A stretch of DNA of 64,000 nucleotides from 66-474 sp035606235. Its GTDB lineage: Bacteria > Pseudomonadota > Gammaproteobacteria > Xanthomonadales > Rhodanobacteraceae. A program made the position numbers and the translations under genes. Positions within the stretch are counted from its first letter, which is position 1. Every line of letters begins with the position of its first letter. Positions 10,331 to 18,214 of the stretch are shown here, one piece after another. The stretch is taken from the NCBI GenBank assembly GCA_035606235.1, contig DATNFU010000028.1, positions 1 to 64,000 of the forward strand. The letters are read 5' to 3'. A model generated the notes under the pieces. It searched no databases. It was not told the DNA's origin and saw only the letters and a program-made list of their open reading frames with translations.

Positions 10331-10510
10331 TATTGATCGTAATCGCAATTACGGCTCATGGGACGGCAAAATCAAAACGGATTCCGGTTCCGTGCGCGGT
10401 CCGCCCCGAAACCTTCTTGATCCGCACGCGCAGCCCTGGAATGGCGAAGAAGTTGTGTCGCCGCGAGCAGGCTCCTGAACCCCGATTTCTGATTCCTGAT
10501 TCCCTGCCCT

Positions 10511-11275
10511 TCAAGCATCCGGCCAAGGTGTCAGGATTTCGAAGCCGTCGTCGGTCACGGTGAGGGTGTGCTCCCATTGCGCCGAGAGTGAATGATCCTT
10601 GGTCACCACCGTCCAGCCGTCCGGCAGCACTTTCGCATTGGGCTTGCCGGCGTTGATCATCGGCTCGACCGTGAAGGTCATGCCCTTCTCCAGCTTCAGG
10701 CCGGTGCCGGGCTTGCCGTAATGCAGAACCTGCGGGTCTTCGTGATAGATGCGGCCGATGCCGTGCCCACAGTAATCCTTGACCACCGAGAAACCGGCGC
10801 GCTCGGCGTGCTGCTGGATCGCATGGCCGATATCGCCCAGCGTCGCGCCGGGGCGCACCTGACCAATGCCAAGCATCATCGCTTCATGCGCGGTCTGCAC
10901 CAGCCGTTTCGCCAGCACGGAGGGGGCGCCGACGAAATACATGCGGGAGGTGTCGCCATGCCAGCCGTCCTTGATCACGGTGACATCGATGTTGACGATA
11001 TCGCCCTCTTTCAGCACCTTGCCTGGGCTCGGGATGCCGTGGCAGATCACGTGATTGACCGAGGTGCACAGGGTCTTCGGAAAGCCGCGGTAGCCGACGT
11101 TGGCGGGGATCGCCTGCTGCACGTTGACGATGTGCTCGTGCGCGATGCGATCGAGCTCCTCGGTGGTCACGCTAGGCTTGACGTGCGGCACCATCAGCGC
11201 CAGTACCTCGGCCGCCAGGCGGCCGGCTTCGCGCATTTTCTCGATGTCGGCTGGGGATTTGATGGTGACGGGCAT
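10511..11275 (-). CDS. map: Type I methionine aminopeptidase
   Basis: A 254-residue cytosolic M24A enzyme that removes initiator Met from nascent proteins. It begins MPVTIKSPADIEKMREAGRL. The five metal ligands are visible as Asp in NIDVTVIKDGWHGDTSRM (two), His in YCGHGIGRIYHEDPQ, Glu in TFTVEPM and a late Glu in QWEHTLTV. ATG at 11275 is chosen because it gives the standard N-terminus; upstream in-frame codons add an atypical extension. It faces away from rpsB across a 368-bp gap, the arrangement known in many gammaproteobacteria. It is transcribed toward glnD. Confidence 0.97.
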   Translation of the reverse strand: MPVTIKSPADIEKMREAGRLAAEVLALMVPHVKPSVTTEELDRIAHEHIVNVQQAIPANVGYRGFPKTLCTSVNHVICHGIPSPGKVLKEGDIVNIDVTVIKDGWHGDTSRMYFVGAPSVLAKRLVQTAHEAMMLGIGQVRPGATLGDIGHAIQQHAERAGFSVVKDYCGHGIGRIYHEDPQVLHYGKPGTGLKLEKGMTFTVEPMINAGKPNAKVLPDGWTVVTKDHSLSAQWEHTLTVTDDGFEILTPWPDA

Positions 11276-11643
11276 GGATTTCCAGATATGTAGGCACCGT
11301 ATGGAACGGGATGTTCTGCCCTCTTGAGTCAAGGGCGCGATCCAAACCTGCGCAACAAAGTTTGGACGGGCTTATGGTGCATGGTTCGGCGATCGAAGCC
11401 GAATGTTTGCATCCTCGTACGCACGCACGTAGAATTGTACGGTTTTACGGGCCTGACTGCTTGCAGACGGGCCAACCGAGCGGCGGTAATCGTCGCAAAT
11501 CCGCACACGCATCGGCACCGATTTCGGGGTGCTTCGTCGTCTTTGCAAGGCAAGAGCCTGCACGGCGCGAAGTCGAACTCGGGGATGCGTGGAGGCCACA
11601 ACCCCTGAGCTGTTTGCGCAGCTCGAACATCGAGGATAGAGCA
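11276..11643 (+). promoter_or_regulatory. map-rpsB divergent intergenic region and rpsB leader
   Basis: These 368 bp hold no gene. On the plus strand a sigma-70-like promoter is visible: TTTGCA at 11406-11411, 18-bp spacer, TAGAAT at 11430-11435. It would give a leader of about 200 nt before rpsB. Long leaders before rpsB-tsf are known to carry an S2 autoregulatory RNA structure in gammaproteobacteria. I see several GC-rich self-complementary stretches but did not confirm the consensus fold. The map promoter must also be here but is not evident. Confidence 0.55.
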
Positions 11644-12597
11644 ATGCCTTCCGTCACCATGCGGCAAATGCTGGAAGCTGGCGTCCACTTCGGCCACCAG
11701 ACGCGTTACTGGAATCCCAAGATGGCGCCGTACATTTTCGGCGCCCGCGGCAGGATCCACATCATCAATCTGGAGAAGACACTGCCGCTCTTCTCCGATG
11801 CCATGAATTATCTCTCCGGTTTGGCGCAGAAGCGCGGCACCGTGCTGTTCGTCGGCACCAAGCGCTCCGCGCGCGAATCGGTCGGCGAGGAAGCCGCGCG
11901 TTGCGGCATGCCTTACGTCAACGCGCGCTGGCTGGGCGGCATGCTGACCAATTTCCGCACCGTCAAGCAGTCGGTCAGCCGCCTCAAGGAACTGGAAGCC
12001 GGCGAAACCGACGGCAGCTTCGAGAAGCTGGTGAAACACGAAGTGTTGTCGCTGCGACGCGAGCGCGAGAAGCTCGAAAAGTCGCTGGGCGGCATCAAGG
12101 ACATGAACCGTCTGCCCGACGCTTTGTTCGTGATCGACATCGGACATGAGGACATCGCGGTCAAGGAAGCCAAGAAGCTCGGCATTCCGGTCGTGGCCGT
12201 GGTGGATACCAATTACGATCCGGCGCTGGTTGATTACGCGATCCCTGGCAACGACGACGCGATCCGTGCAGTGCAGTTGTACGCGCGCGCCGCTGCCGAT
12301 GCGATCCTGGAAGGCAAGGCCGCCGCCCCGGCTGCAGCACGCGGTGACGCCAACGAATTCGTGGAGCTGGATGCTGAAGGCAACCCGGTTGCCCGCGAAC
12401 GCGAACGCGAGCGCGACGGAGATCGTCGCAACAAACCGGGTGCGCGGCGCCCCAACGCCGGCCGCAAGCCGGCGCCGCAGCAGCAACGCCGCACCGCCGC
12501 GCCGGCCCGACAGGAAGCAGCCGCGCCGGCGGCCGCAGATAACGATTCCGCAGCGGCAGCCGCGGCGGATGGCGCCGAGGCGCAAACTTCCGAGTAA
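11644..12597 (+). CDS. rpsB: 30S ribosomal protein S2 with long C-terminal tail
   Basis: A 317-residue S2. The body (residues 1 to about 225) is canonical: MRQMLEAGVHFGHQTRYWNP, WLGGMLTNFRTVKQS and FVIDIGHEDIAVKEAKKLGIP. The last 90 or so residues form a low-complexity tail rich in Ala, Arg, Pro and Gln (RERERERDGDRR, later AAAAAADGAEAQ). E. coli S2 is 241 residues. ATG at 11644 gives the standard N-terminus, with a GAGG about 10 nt before. It is the first gene of the rpsB-tsf unit, separated from tsf by a 197-bp spacer with a strong stem-loop. Confidence 0.97.
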   Translation: MPSVTMRQMLEAGVHFGHQTRYWNPKMAPYIFGARGRIHIINLEKTLPLFSDAMNYLSGLAQKRGTVLFVGTKRSARESVGEEAARCGMPYVNARWLGGMLTNFRTVKQSVSRLKELEAGETDGSFEKLVKHEVLSLRREREKLEKSLGGIKDMNRLPDALFVIDIGHEDIAVKEAKKLGIPVVAVVDTNYDPALVDYAIPGNDDAIRAVQLYARAAADAILEGKAAAPAAARGDANEFVELDAEGNPVARERERERDGDRRNKPGARRPNAGRKPAPQQQRRTAAPARQEAAAPAAADNDSAAAAAADGAEAQTSE

Positions 12598-12601
12598 GCG
12601 A

Positions 12602-12631
12602 GCGCGATGCGGTGCCTGCACCGCGTCGCGC
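12602..12631 (+). other. 13-bp stem-loop between rpsB and tsf
   Basis: GCGCGATGCGGTG (12602-12614) pairs with CACCGCGTCGCGC (12619-12631) through one G-U pair and a CCTG tetraloop. It starts 4 nt after the rpsB stop. There is no following T-run, so it is more likely an mRNA stabiliser or attenuating/processing element than a full terminator. Confidence 0.6.
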
Positions 12632-12794
12632 ATCAGTGGTCGCGATCAGCATGCTTGGGCATTGTCTGATCGCGTGGCCACCCACATCTCCACATAACGC
12701 CGTCGCATGACGGTCTTGATTGAGCAATCGCCCCGGATCGCGAGATCAAAAAGCAGCCGCTCCGGGCTGCATTTCAATTCAGAGAGGAACACCC

Positions 12795-13673
12795 ATGGAA
12801 ATCACCGCCGCGATGGTCAAGGAACTGCGCGAGCGCTCCGGCGCCGGCATGATGGAATGCAAGCGCGCGCTCACCGAAAACAAGGGCGATCTCGATACCT
12901 CGATCGAGTGGCTGCGCAAGCAGGGTCTGGCCAAGGCCGACAAGAAAGCCAGCCGTGTCGCCGCCGAAGGCCGCATCGCGCTTGGCGCAAGGCCGGGCAA
13001 GGCCGCACTGGTCGAGGTCAATTCGGAAACCGACTTCGTCGCCAAGGACGAGAATTTCCTGAAGTTCGCGGACGAGGTGGCGAAGACCGCGCTCGCCAGC
13101 GACGCCAGGGATGTCGAGGCTCTTAAGTCGGTCAAGACTTCCTACGGCCCGACCGTCGAGGAAGCCCGCCAGTGGCTGGTCACCAAGGTCGGCGAGAACG
13201 TGCAGTTGCGCCGCATGGTGATCACCGAGAGCAGCAACACGATCGGCGCTTACGTGCACGGCGGCCGCATCGGCGTGCTGGTCGAAATGGAAGGCGGCAA
13301 TGCGGAACTCGCGCGCGGCATCGCCATGCATATCGCCGCGATGAACCCGCCCTACATCTCGCCGGATCACGTGCCGGCCGAATTCGTGGCCAAGGAGAAG
13401 GAAATCGCGCTGGCCCAGATGTCCGACAAGGACAGGCAGAAGCCTGCCGAAATCCAGGAGAAGATGCTTTCTGGCAAGATCCGCAAGACGCTTGCGGAAT
13501 TGTCGCTCACCGGCCAACCCTACGTGATGGACACCAACACCCCCGTCGGCGACGTGCTGGCGAAGGAGAAGGCCAAGGTACTGAGCTTCCACCGTCTGGT
13601 GGTCGGTGAAGGCATCGAGAAAGTAGTCGAAGACTACGCCGCAGAAGTGATGAAGCAGGCTGGATTGGCCTGA
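12795..13673 (+). CDS. tsf: Translation elongation factor Ts
   Basis: A 292-residue nucleotide exchange factor for EF-Tu. The N-terminal UBA-like module reads VKELRERSGAGMMECKRAL. The TDFV motif that contacts EF-Tu is in EVNSETDFVAKDENF near residues 75-90. The central core and the helix region EKVVEDYAAEVMKQAGL are present. ATG at 12795 follows GAGAGGAA (12782-12789). The gene sits after rpsB as usual and is closed by a rho-independent terminator 24 bp downstream. Confidence 0.98.
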   Translation: MEITAAMVKELRERSGAGMMECKRALTENKGDLDTSIEWLRKQGLAKADKKASRVAAEGRIALGARPGKAALVEVNSETDFVAKDENFLKFADEVAKTALASDARDVEALKSVKTSYGPTVEEARQWLVTKVGENVQLRRMVITESSNTIGAYVHGGRIGVLVEMEGGNAELARGIAMHIAAMNPPYISPDHVPAEFVAKEKEIALAQMSDKDRQKPAEIQEKMLSGKIRKTLAELSLTGQPYVMDTNTPVGDVLAKEKAKVLSFHRLVVGEGIEKVVEDYAAEVMKQAGLA

Positions 13674-13696
13674 TTTCTCACGCAAGGCTGCATCGG

Positions 13697-13724
13697 AAAA
13701 GCCGCGGGGAACCGCGGCTTTTTT
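13697..13724 (+). terminator. Rho-independent terminator after tsf
   Basis: GCCGCGG (13701-13707), loop GGAA, CCGCGGC (13712-13718), then six T. A-residues before the stem pair with the T-run. It ends the rpsB-tsf unit. Confidence 0.92.
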
Positions 13725-14027
13725 GGGTGCGATCCGGCTGCTCGTTTGGAGTCGCCGCGCAAACAGGGTTGTCGATCATGAACGTTCGCGAACATTGCAT
13801 CGCCTGACCTCGTCATCATCTGTATCTGCGCCCCGCTGATCTGCACGCGCAAACGGCCGCTCCACGGTTCGCCGGCGATCGTGGCGGCGGCAATCATGGT
13901 GAACGGTATTGTTCGAGACGGCGCTGCATTGAGCCTCCGGGGTCCGGCCCGAATTGCAGAAAACCAGCGCCACTGTGTTGATTCCCGCTCCATTACAATG
14001 CGCGGAATCAGCCCCGGAGATCCATCG
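13725..14027. other. Intergenic region before pyrH
   Basis: About 300 bp without a gene I can support. A TACAAT hexamer (13994-13999) in the last 35 bp could be a -10 element for pyrH, but no convincing -35 lies at the right distance. Short open frames on both strands here show no family motif and no ribosome binding site. Confidence 0.5.
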
Positions 14028-14750
14028 ATGCCCGCCAAGCCCAAGTACCAGCGCATCCTGCTGAAACTGTCCGGCGAGGCCTTGATGGGCGAAGTGGATT
14101 ACGGCATCGACCCCAAAGTGATCGGGCGGCTGGCCGAGGAAATTCTGGAAGTGCGCGCGGCCGGCGTGCAGGTCGGCGTGGTGATCGGCGGCGGCAATAT
14201 CTTTCGCGGCGCGGGCCTGGCCGCGGCCGGCATGGATCGCGTCACCGGCGATCACATGGGCATGCTCGCCACGGTGATGAACGCGCTGGCGTTGCAGGAC
14301 GCGCTGGAAAAACTCGGCGGCTTCGCGCGCGTGATGAGCGCTATCAGGATCAACCAGGTGTGCGAGGACTTCATCCGCCGCCGCGCCATTCGACACATCG
14401 AAAAAGGCCGCATCGTGCTGTTCGCCGGCGGGACCGGCAATCCGTTCTTCACCACCGATTCGGCCGCCGCGTTGCGCGCGGTCGAGGTCGGCGCCGATCT
14501 GTTGTTGAAAGCGACCAAGGTGGATGGCGTGTACAGCGCCGACCCGAAAAAGAAAAAGGACGCGAAGCGTTTCGAGCACGTCACCTACGAGGAAGTGATC
14601 GCGCGCAATCTGCAGGTGATGGATACCGCGGCCATTGCGCTGTGTCGTGACCACAACATGCCATTGCGCATTTACGACATGACCCGCGCGGGAAATCTGA
14701 TGCGCATTATGCGTGGCGAGGCCGTGGGAACTCTCGTAAGCAGCGGCTAG
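14028..14750 (+). CDS. pyrH: UMP kinase
   Basis: A 240-residue bacterial UMP kinase (amino acid kinase fold) that makes UDP from UMP and ATP. The N-terminal KYQRILLKLSGEALMG is the ATP-site strand and loop. GGGNIFRG follows near residue 55, then DHMGMLATVMNALALQ and the TGNPFFTTDSAAALRA segment. ATG at 14028 has GGAGA 7 nt upstream; a longer in-frame reading has no ribosome binding site. It starts the pyrH-frr-uppS-cdsA-dxr-rseP-bamA run. Confidence 0.97.
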   Translation: MPAKPKYQRILLKLSGEALMGEVDYGIDPKVIGRLAEEILEVRAAGVQVGVVIGGGNIFRGAGLAAAGMDRVTGDHMGMLATVMNALALQDALEKLGGFARVMSAIRINQVCEDFIRRRAIRHIEKGRIVLFAGGTGNPFFTTDSAAALRAVEVGADLLLKATKVDGVYSADPKKKKDAKRFEHVTYEEVIARNLQVMDTAAIALCRDHNMPLRIYDMTRAGNLMRIMRGEAVGTLVSSG

Positions 14751-14772
14751 CGGGAGCCGCGCTCGCTCCCGC
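14750..14772 (+). other. Stem-loop at the pyrH stop codon
   Basis: GCGGGAGC (14750-14757) and GCTCCCGC (14765-14772) form a perfect 8-bp stem with a 7-nt loop, beginning on the last base of the pyrH stop. No T-run follows. A TATACT hexamer at 14784-14789 could be a -10 for frr, but the -35 is weak. Confidence 0.45.
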
Positions 14773-14819
14773 AAAGCCGCGGCTATACTTGCCTGCCAAC
14801 TTCCCGCGCGAGATCGTCC

Positions 14820-15377
14820 ATGCTCAACGACATCAAGACCGATGCCCAGGCCCGCATGGGCAAGAGTGTCGAAGCCCTGCGCCATGAGCTTTCGCGGTTG
14901 CGTACCGGGCGCGCCAGCACCGCGCTGGTCGAAGGCCTCAAGGTCAACTATTACGGTTCGGAAGTGCCGATCGGCCAGGTCGCCGGAATCGCCGTCGCGG
15001 ACGCGCGATCGCTGACGATCACGCCTTACGAAAAGCAGATGGTCGGTGTGATCGAGAAGGCAATCCTTGCTTCCGACGTCGGGATCACGCCCAATACCGC
15101 GGGCACCGTGATCCGTCTCAATCTGCCGCCGTTGACCGAGGAACGCAGGAAAGAACTCGCCAAACACGTCAGCCACGAAGGCGAGAGCGCCAAGGTCGCG
15201 ATCCGCAACATCCGCCGCGACGCCATGCAACACGTGAAAGATCTGCTGAAGGACAAGAAGATCACCGAGGATGAGGAGCGCCGCGCCGAAGACGAAGTGC
15301 AGAAGCTCACCGACAAGTTCATCAAGGATGTGGACAACGTGGTGAAGTCCAAGGAAGACGAACTGCTCGCACTTTGA
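14820..15377 (+). CDS. frr: Ribosome recycling factor
   Basis: A 185-residue RRF that splits post-termination ribosomes with EF-G. The family's near-tRNA-shaped protein is recognised by LRTGRASTALVEGLKVNYYG (residues 26-45), PYEKQMVGVIEKAI and NLPPLTEERRKELAKHV. Length is exactly typical (185 in E. coli). It lies 69 bp after pyrH and 53 bp before uppS. Confidence 0.98.
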   Translation: MLNDIKTDAQARMGKSVEALRHELSRLRTGRASTALVEGLKVNYYGSEVPIGQVAGIAVADARSLTITPYEKQMVGVIEKAILASDVGITPNTAGTVIRLNLPPLTEERRKELAKHVSHEGESAKVAIRNIRRDAMQHVKDLLKDKKITEDEERRAEDEVQKLTDKFIKDVDNVVKSKEDELLAL

Positions 15378-15430
15378 GCATTGCAAAGCGGCTGCTTTTC
15401 AAACCCGCTCCGGGGTAGAGGTGAAATCCG

Positions 15431-16189
15431 TTGCCTGCTCGCGCTGAAAACACTTCATCTGCCGACCTTCGCATCCCCCGCCACCTCGCGATCGTGATGG
15501 ACGGCAACGGCCGCTGGGCGCGGCGACGCGGGCAACCGCGCAGTTTCGGCCATCGCGCCGGTCAGAAGGCGGTGCGCGAAGTGGTCGAGTTCTGCCTGCG
15601 CCAGCACATCGAAGCACTCACCCTTTTTGCGTTCTCCTCGGAAAACTGGAAGCGGCCGGACGATGAAGTCGGTGCGCTGATGGAGTTGTTCCTGCGCGCG
15701 CTGGATCGCGAAGTGGACGAACTGCACGGCAATGAGGTGCGCGTGCGTTTCGTCGGCGAGCTCTCGGCGTTCGCCGAAGGCATCCGCTCACGCATGCTCG
15801 CGGCGATGGAAAAAACCCGAGGCAACAACGCCCTCACGCTCAGCGTGTGTGTCAATTACGGCGGTCGCTGGGATATCGCGCAGGCCGCGCGCAAGGCGGC
15901 GCAAGCGGTGCAGCGCGGCGAACTGGCGGTGGAGGCGATCGACGAAACCACGCTGGCGCCCTGCTTCTGCCTGGCCGATCTACCGGCACTCGATTTGCTG
16001 ATCCGCACCGGCGGCGAACATCGCATCAGTAATTTTCTGCTGTGGCAGATCGCCTACGCGGAGTTGTATTTCACGGATACTCTCTGGCCGGATGTGGACC
16101 AGGCGGAACTGACGCGCGCGCTGGACGATTACGCCAGCCGCGAGCGACGCTTCGGTCGCACCGGTGCGCAAATAGCCAAAGCCTCCTGA
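15431..16189 (+). CDS. uppS: Undecaprenyl diphosphate synthase (cis-prenyltransferase)
   Basis: A 252-residue enzyme that condenses eight isopentenyl units onto farnesyl diphosphate to give C55-PP, the lipid carrier for cell wall and O-antigen. Motifs: AIVMDGNGRWARRRG with the Mg-binding Asp, FGHRAGQKAV, LFAFSSENWKRP, and RTGGEHRISNFLLWQ-AYAELYF near the C-terminus. The start is a TTG at 15431 preceded by GAGGTGAA 7 nt upstream. No in-frame ATG precedes the catalytic motif other than its own Met, so a rare start is likely. It is 10 bp before cdsA. Confidence 0.96.
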   Translation: MPARAENTSSADLRIPRHLAIVMDGNGRWARRRGQPRSFGHRAGQKAVREVVEFCLRQHIEALTLFAFSSENWKRPDDEVGALMELFLRALDREVDELHGNEVRVRFVGELSAFAEGIRSRMLAAMEKTRGNNALTLSVCVNYGGRWDIAQAARKAAQAVQRGELAVEAIDETTLAPCFCLADLPALDLLIRTGGEHRISNFLLWQIAYAELYFTDTLWPDVDQAELTRALDDYASRERRFGRTGAQIAKAS

Positions 16190-16199
16190 AGGAATCCAG

Positions 16200-17033
16200 A
16201 TGCTCAAGCAGCGCGTGCTGACCGCCCTCGTGCTCGCGCCGCTGATCGTGGCGCTGGTGTTTCTCACCACGACTGTGGTCTTCGCCGTGTTGCTCGGCGC
16301 TATTTTCCTGCTCGGCCTGTGGGAGTGGACGCGCATGTCGGGAATGCGCCGCCGGCCGTTGCGCGCCTGCCTGCTGCTTGGTTACGCGATCGCGATGGCG
16401 CTGCTTTGGCCGGTGGTGCGTTCATCGTGGTGGTGGCTGCCGGCGTTGATCGGCCTCGCCTGGTGGATATGCGCGGCGGCCTGGTTGCGCCGCATCAGTT
16501 TTGCCGCCTCGCCTACCCGTGAGCACACCGCGCTGAAGTTGCTGGCCGGGTTGCTGGCGGTGGTGCCTGCGTGGTGCGCGGTGGTCGCGCTGCACGGTGG
16601 CGCGGTCGCCCACGCGCCGCCGCACGCGGCGTGGTGGGTGATCTTCTTCGCCGGCATCGTGGTGGCCGCCGACATCGGCGCGTATTTTGCCGGCAGCCGT
16701 TTCGGCGGCCGCAAGCTGGCGCCTTCGATCAGCCCCGGCAAGACGTGGGCCGGCGTGTACGGCGCGCTCGCCAGCGCCGCCGTGGTCGGCCTCGCCGGCG
16801 GCTGGATCGCACACGCGCCGGCCGGGTTGCTGATCGGCGTGATCGCGCTGGCACTGGTGACCGTGGTGTTCTCCATCATCGGCGATTTGTTCGAGAGCCT
16901 GATCAAACGCCACGCCGGCGTGAAGGATTCCGGCGCGCTGTTCCCGGGCCACGGCGGCCTGTTCGATCGCATGGACAGCCTGGTGGCGGCCATGCCGGTA
17001 TTCGTGCTCGGCAAGGCGCTGCTGGGATTATGA
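16200..17033 (+). CDS. cdsA: Phosphatidate cytidylyltransferase (CDP-diglyceride synthase)
   Basis: A 277-residue multi-pass inner-membrane enzyme making CDP-diacylglycerol from phosphatidate and CTP. About eight hydrophobic helices are visible. The full CDP-diglyceride signature lies near residues 232-257, with LIKRHAGVKDSG then GHGGLFDRMDS. It is a standard length. Its stop overlaps the dxr start (ATGA), and uppS ends 10 bp upstream, so the three are coupled. Confidence 0.96.
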   Translation: MLKQRVLTALVLAPLIVALVFLTTTVVFAVLLGAIFLLGLWEWTRMSGMRRRPLRACLLLGYAIAMALLWPVVRSSWWWLPALIGLAWWICAAAWLRRISFAASPTREHTALKLLAGLLAVVPAWCAVVALHGGAVAHAPPHAAWWVIFFAGIVVAADIGAYFAGSRFGGRKLAPSISPGKTWAGVYGALASAAVVGLAGGWIAHAPAGLLIGVIALALVTVVFSIIGDLFESLIKRHAGVKDSGALFPGHGGLFDRMDSLVAAMPVFVLGKALLGL

Positions 17034-18208
17034 AAACCGTCGCCGTTTTCGGCGCCACCGGCTCGATAGGAACCAGCGCGCTGGACGTGATAGCGCGCCA
17101 TCCTGACCGCTTCCGCGTTGGCGTGCTGAGCGCGAATCGGAATGTCGATGCGCTGGCGGAATTGTGCGCGCGGCACGATCCGGAACTCGCGATCATCGCC
17201 GATCCCTCGCTCGAAGGTGCGCTCGGCTCGGCGCTGAAATCGCGCGGTCTGCGCACCCATGCAGCCGCGGGCGAACATGCGCTGGAGCAAGCCGCGGGCG
17301 GCGGGCGTTGCGACATCGTGCTGGCGTCGATCGTCGGTGCGGCGGGCCTGCGGTCCACGCTCGCCGCAGCGCGCGCCGGCAAGCGCTTGCTGCTCGCCAA
17401 CAAGGAAGCCGCGGTGATGGCCGGACCGCTGTTGCGCGCGGCGCTCGCGCAAGGCGGCGGCGAGTTGATCCCTGTGGATTCGGAACACAATGCGCTGTTC
17501 CAGTGCCTGCCTGCGCAACACCTGGATCTGCACGGTCGCGGTGGCGTACGCAAGCTGTGGCTCACCGCATCCGGAGGGCCGTTTCGCGGCCGCACGCGCG
17601 CGCAGCTTGAGGCCGTGACGCCCGAGCAGGCATGCGCCCATCCCAATTGGCGCATGGGTCGCAAGATTTCCGTCGACTCGGCGACACTGATGAACAAGGG
17701 CCTCGAAGTGATCGAGGCCCAGGTGTTGTTCGGCGTTGAGGCAAATACGATCGAAGTGGTGGTCCATCCGCAGAGCATGGTGCACTCTCTGGTCGAATAC
17801 GTGGACGGCTCGTTCCTGGCACAACTGGGTCAACCGGATATGCGCACGGCGATCGCGTACGCACTGGCGTGGCCCGAACGCATCGAGGCCGGGGTGACTG
17901 CGCTGGACCCGCGTTCGCTCTCGCTGCAATTCGAATCGCCGGATGTGCAGACTTTCCGCTGCCTCGCTCTGGCGTACCAGGCCATGCATGCGGGCGGTGA
18001 CGCGCCGGCAGTGCTGAACGCCGCCAACGAAATTGCCGTGGCGGCATTTCTGGACGGACATCTGCCGTTTCTCGGCATCGCGCAGGTCATCGAAGCCGTG
18101 CTGAATGAACTGCCGCCGCAATCCGTGGTCGATATCGAGAGCCTGCTTGCGCGCGATTTAACAGCACGCATCGCTGCGCGACGTATGATTTGCGAACGCA
18201 AGCTCTGA
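17030..18208 (+). CDS. dxr: 1-deoxy-D-xylulose-5-phosphate reductoisomerase
   Basis: A 392-residue NADPH- and Mn/Mg-dependent enzyme of the MEP isoprenoid pathway, making 2-C-methylerythritol 4-phosphate. The NADPH motif is VFGATGSIGTSALDV at residues 5-19. LLANKEAAVMAG, PVDSEHNALFQCL (metal Asp/Glu), and the flexible loop HPNWRMGRKISVDSATLMNKG are present. ATG at 17030 overlaps the cdsA stop by 4 bp. It supplies precursors for uppS and ispA, both also in this window. Confidence 0.97.
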   Translation: MKTVAVFGATGSIGTSALDVIARHPDRFRVGVLSANRNVDALAELCARHDPELAIIADPSLEGALGSALKSRGLRTHAAAGEHALEQAAGGGRCDIVLASIVGAAGLRSTLAAARAGKRLLLANKEAAVMAGPLLRAALAQGGGELIPVDSEHNALFQCLPAQHLDLHGRGGVRKLWLTASGGPFRGRTRAQLEAVTPEQACAHPNWRMGRKISVDSATLMNKGLEVIEAQVLFGVEANTIEVVVHPQSMVHSLVEYVDGSFLAQLGQPDMRTAIAYALAWPERIEAGVTALDPRSLSLQFESPDVQTFRCLALAYQAMHAGGDAPAVLNAANEIAVAAFLDGHLPFLGIAQVIEAVLNELPPQSVVDIESLLARDLTARIAARRMICERKL

Positions 18209-18214
18209 GGCAGT

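Noticed and set aside
13634..14056. Minus-strand small gene in the tsf-pyrH gap
   Set aside because: It overlaps the tsf terminator and end of tsf, lacks a ribosome binding site and has no recognisable motif.
13776..15386. 536-codon minus-strand frame opposite pyrH and frr
   Set aside because: Runs across two certain genes and an intergenic gap; no motif.
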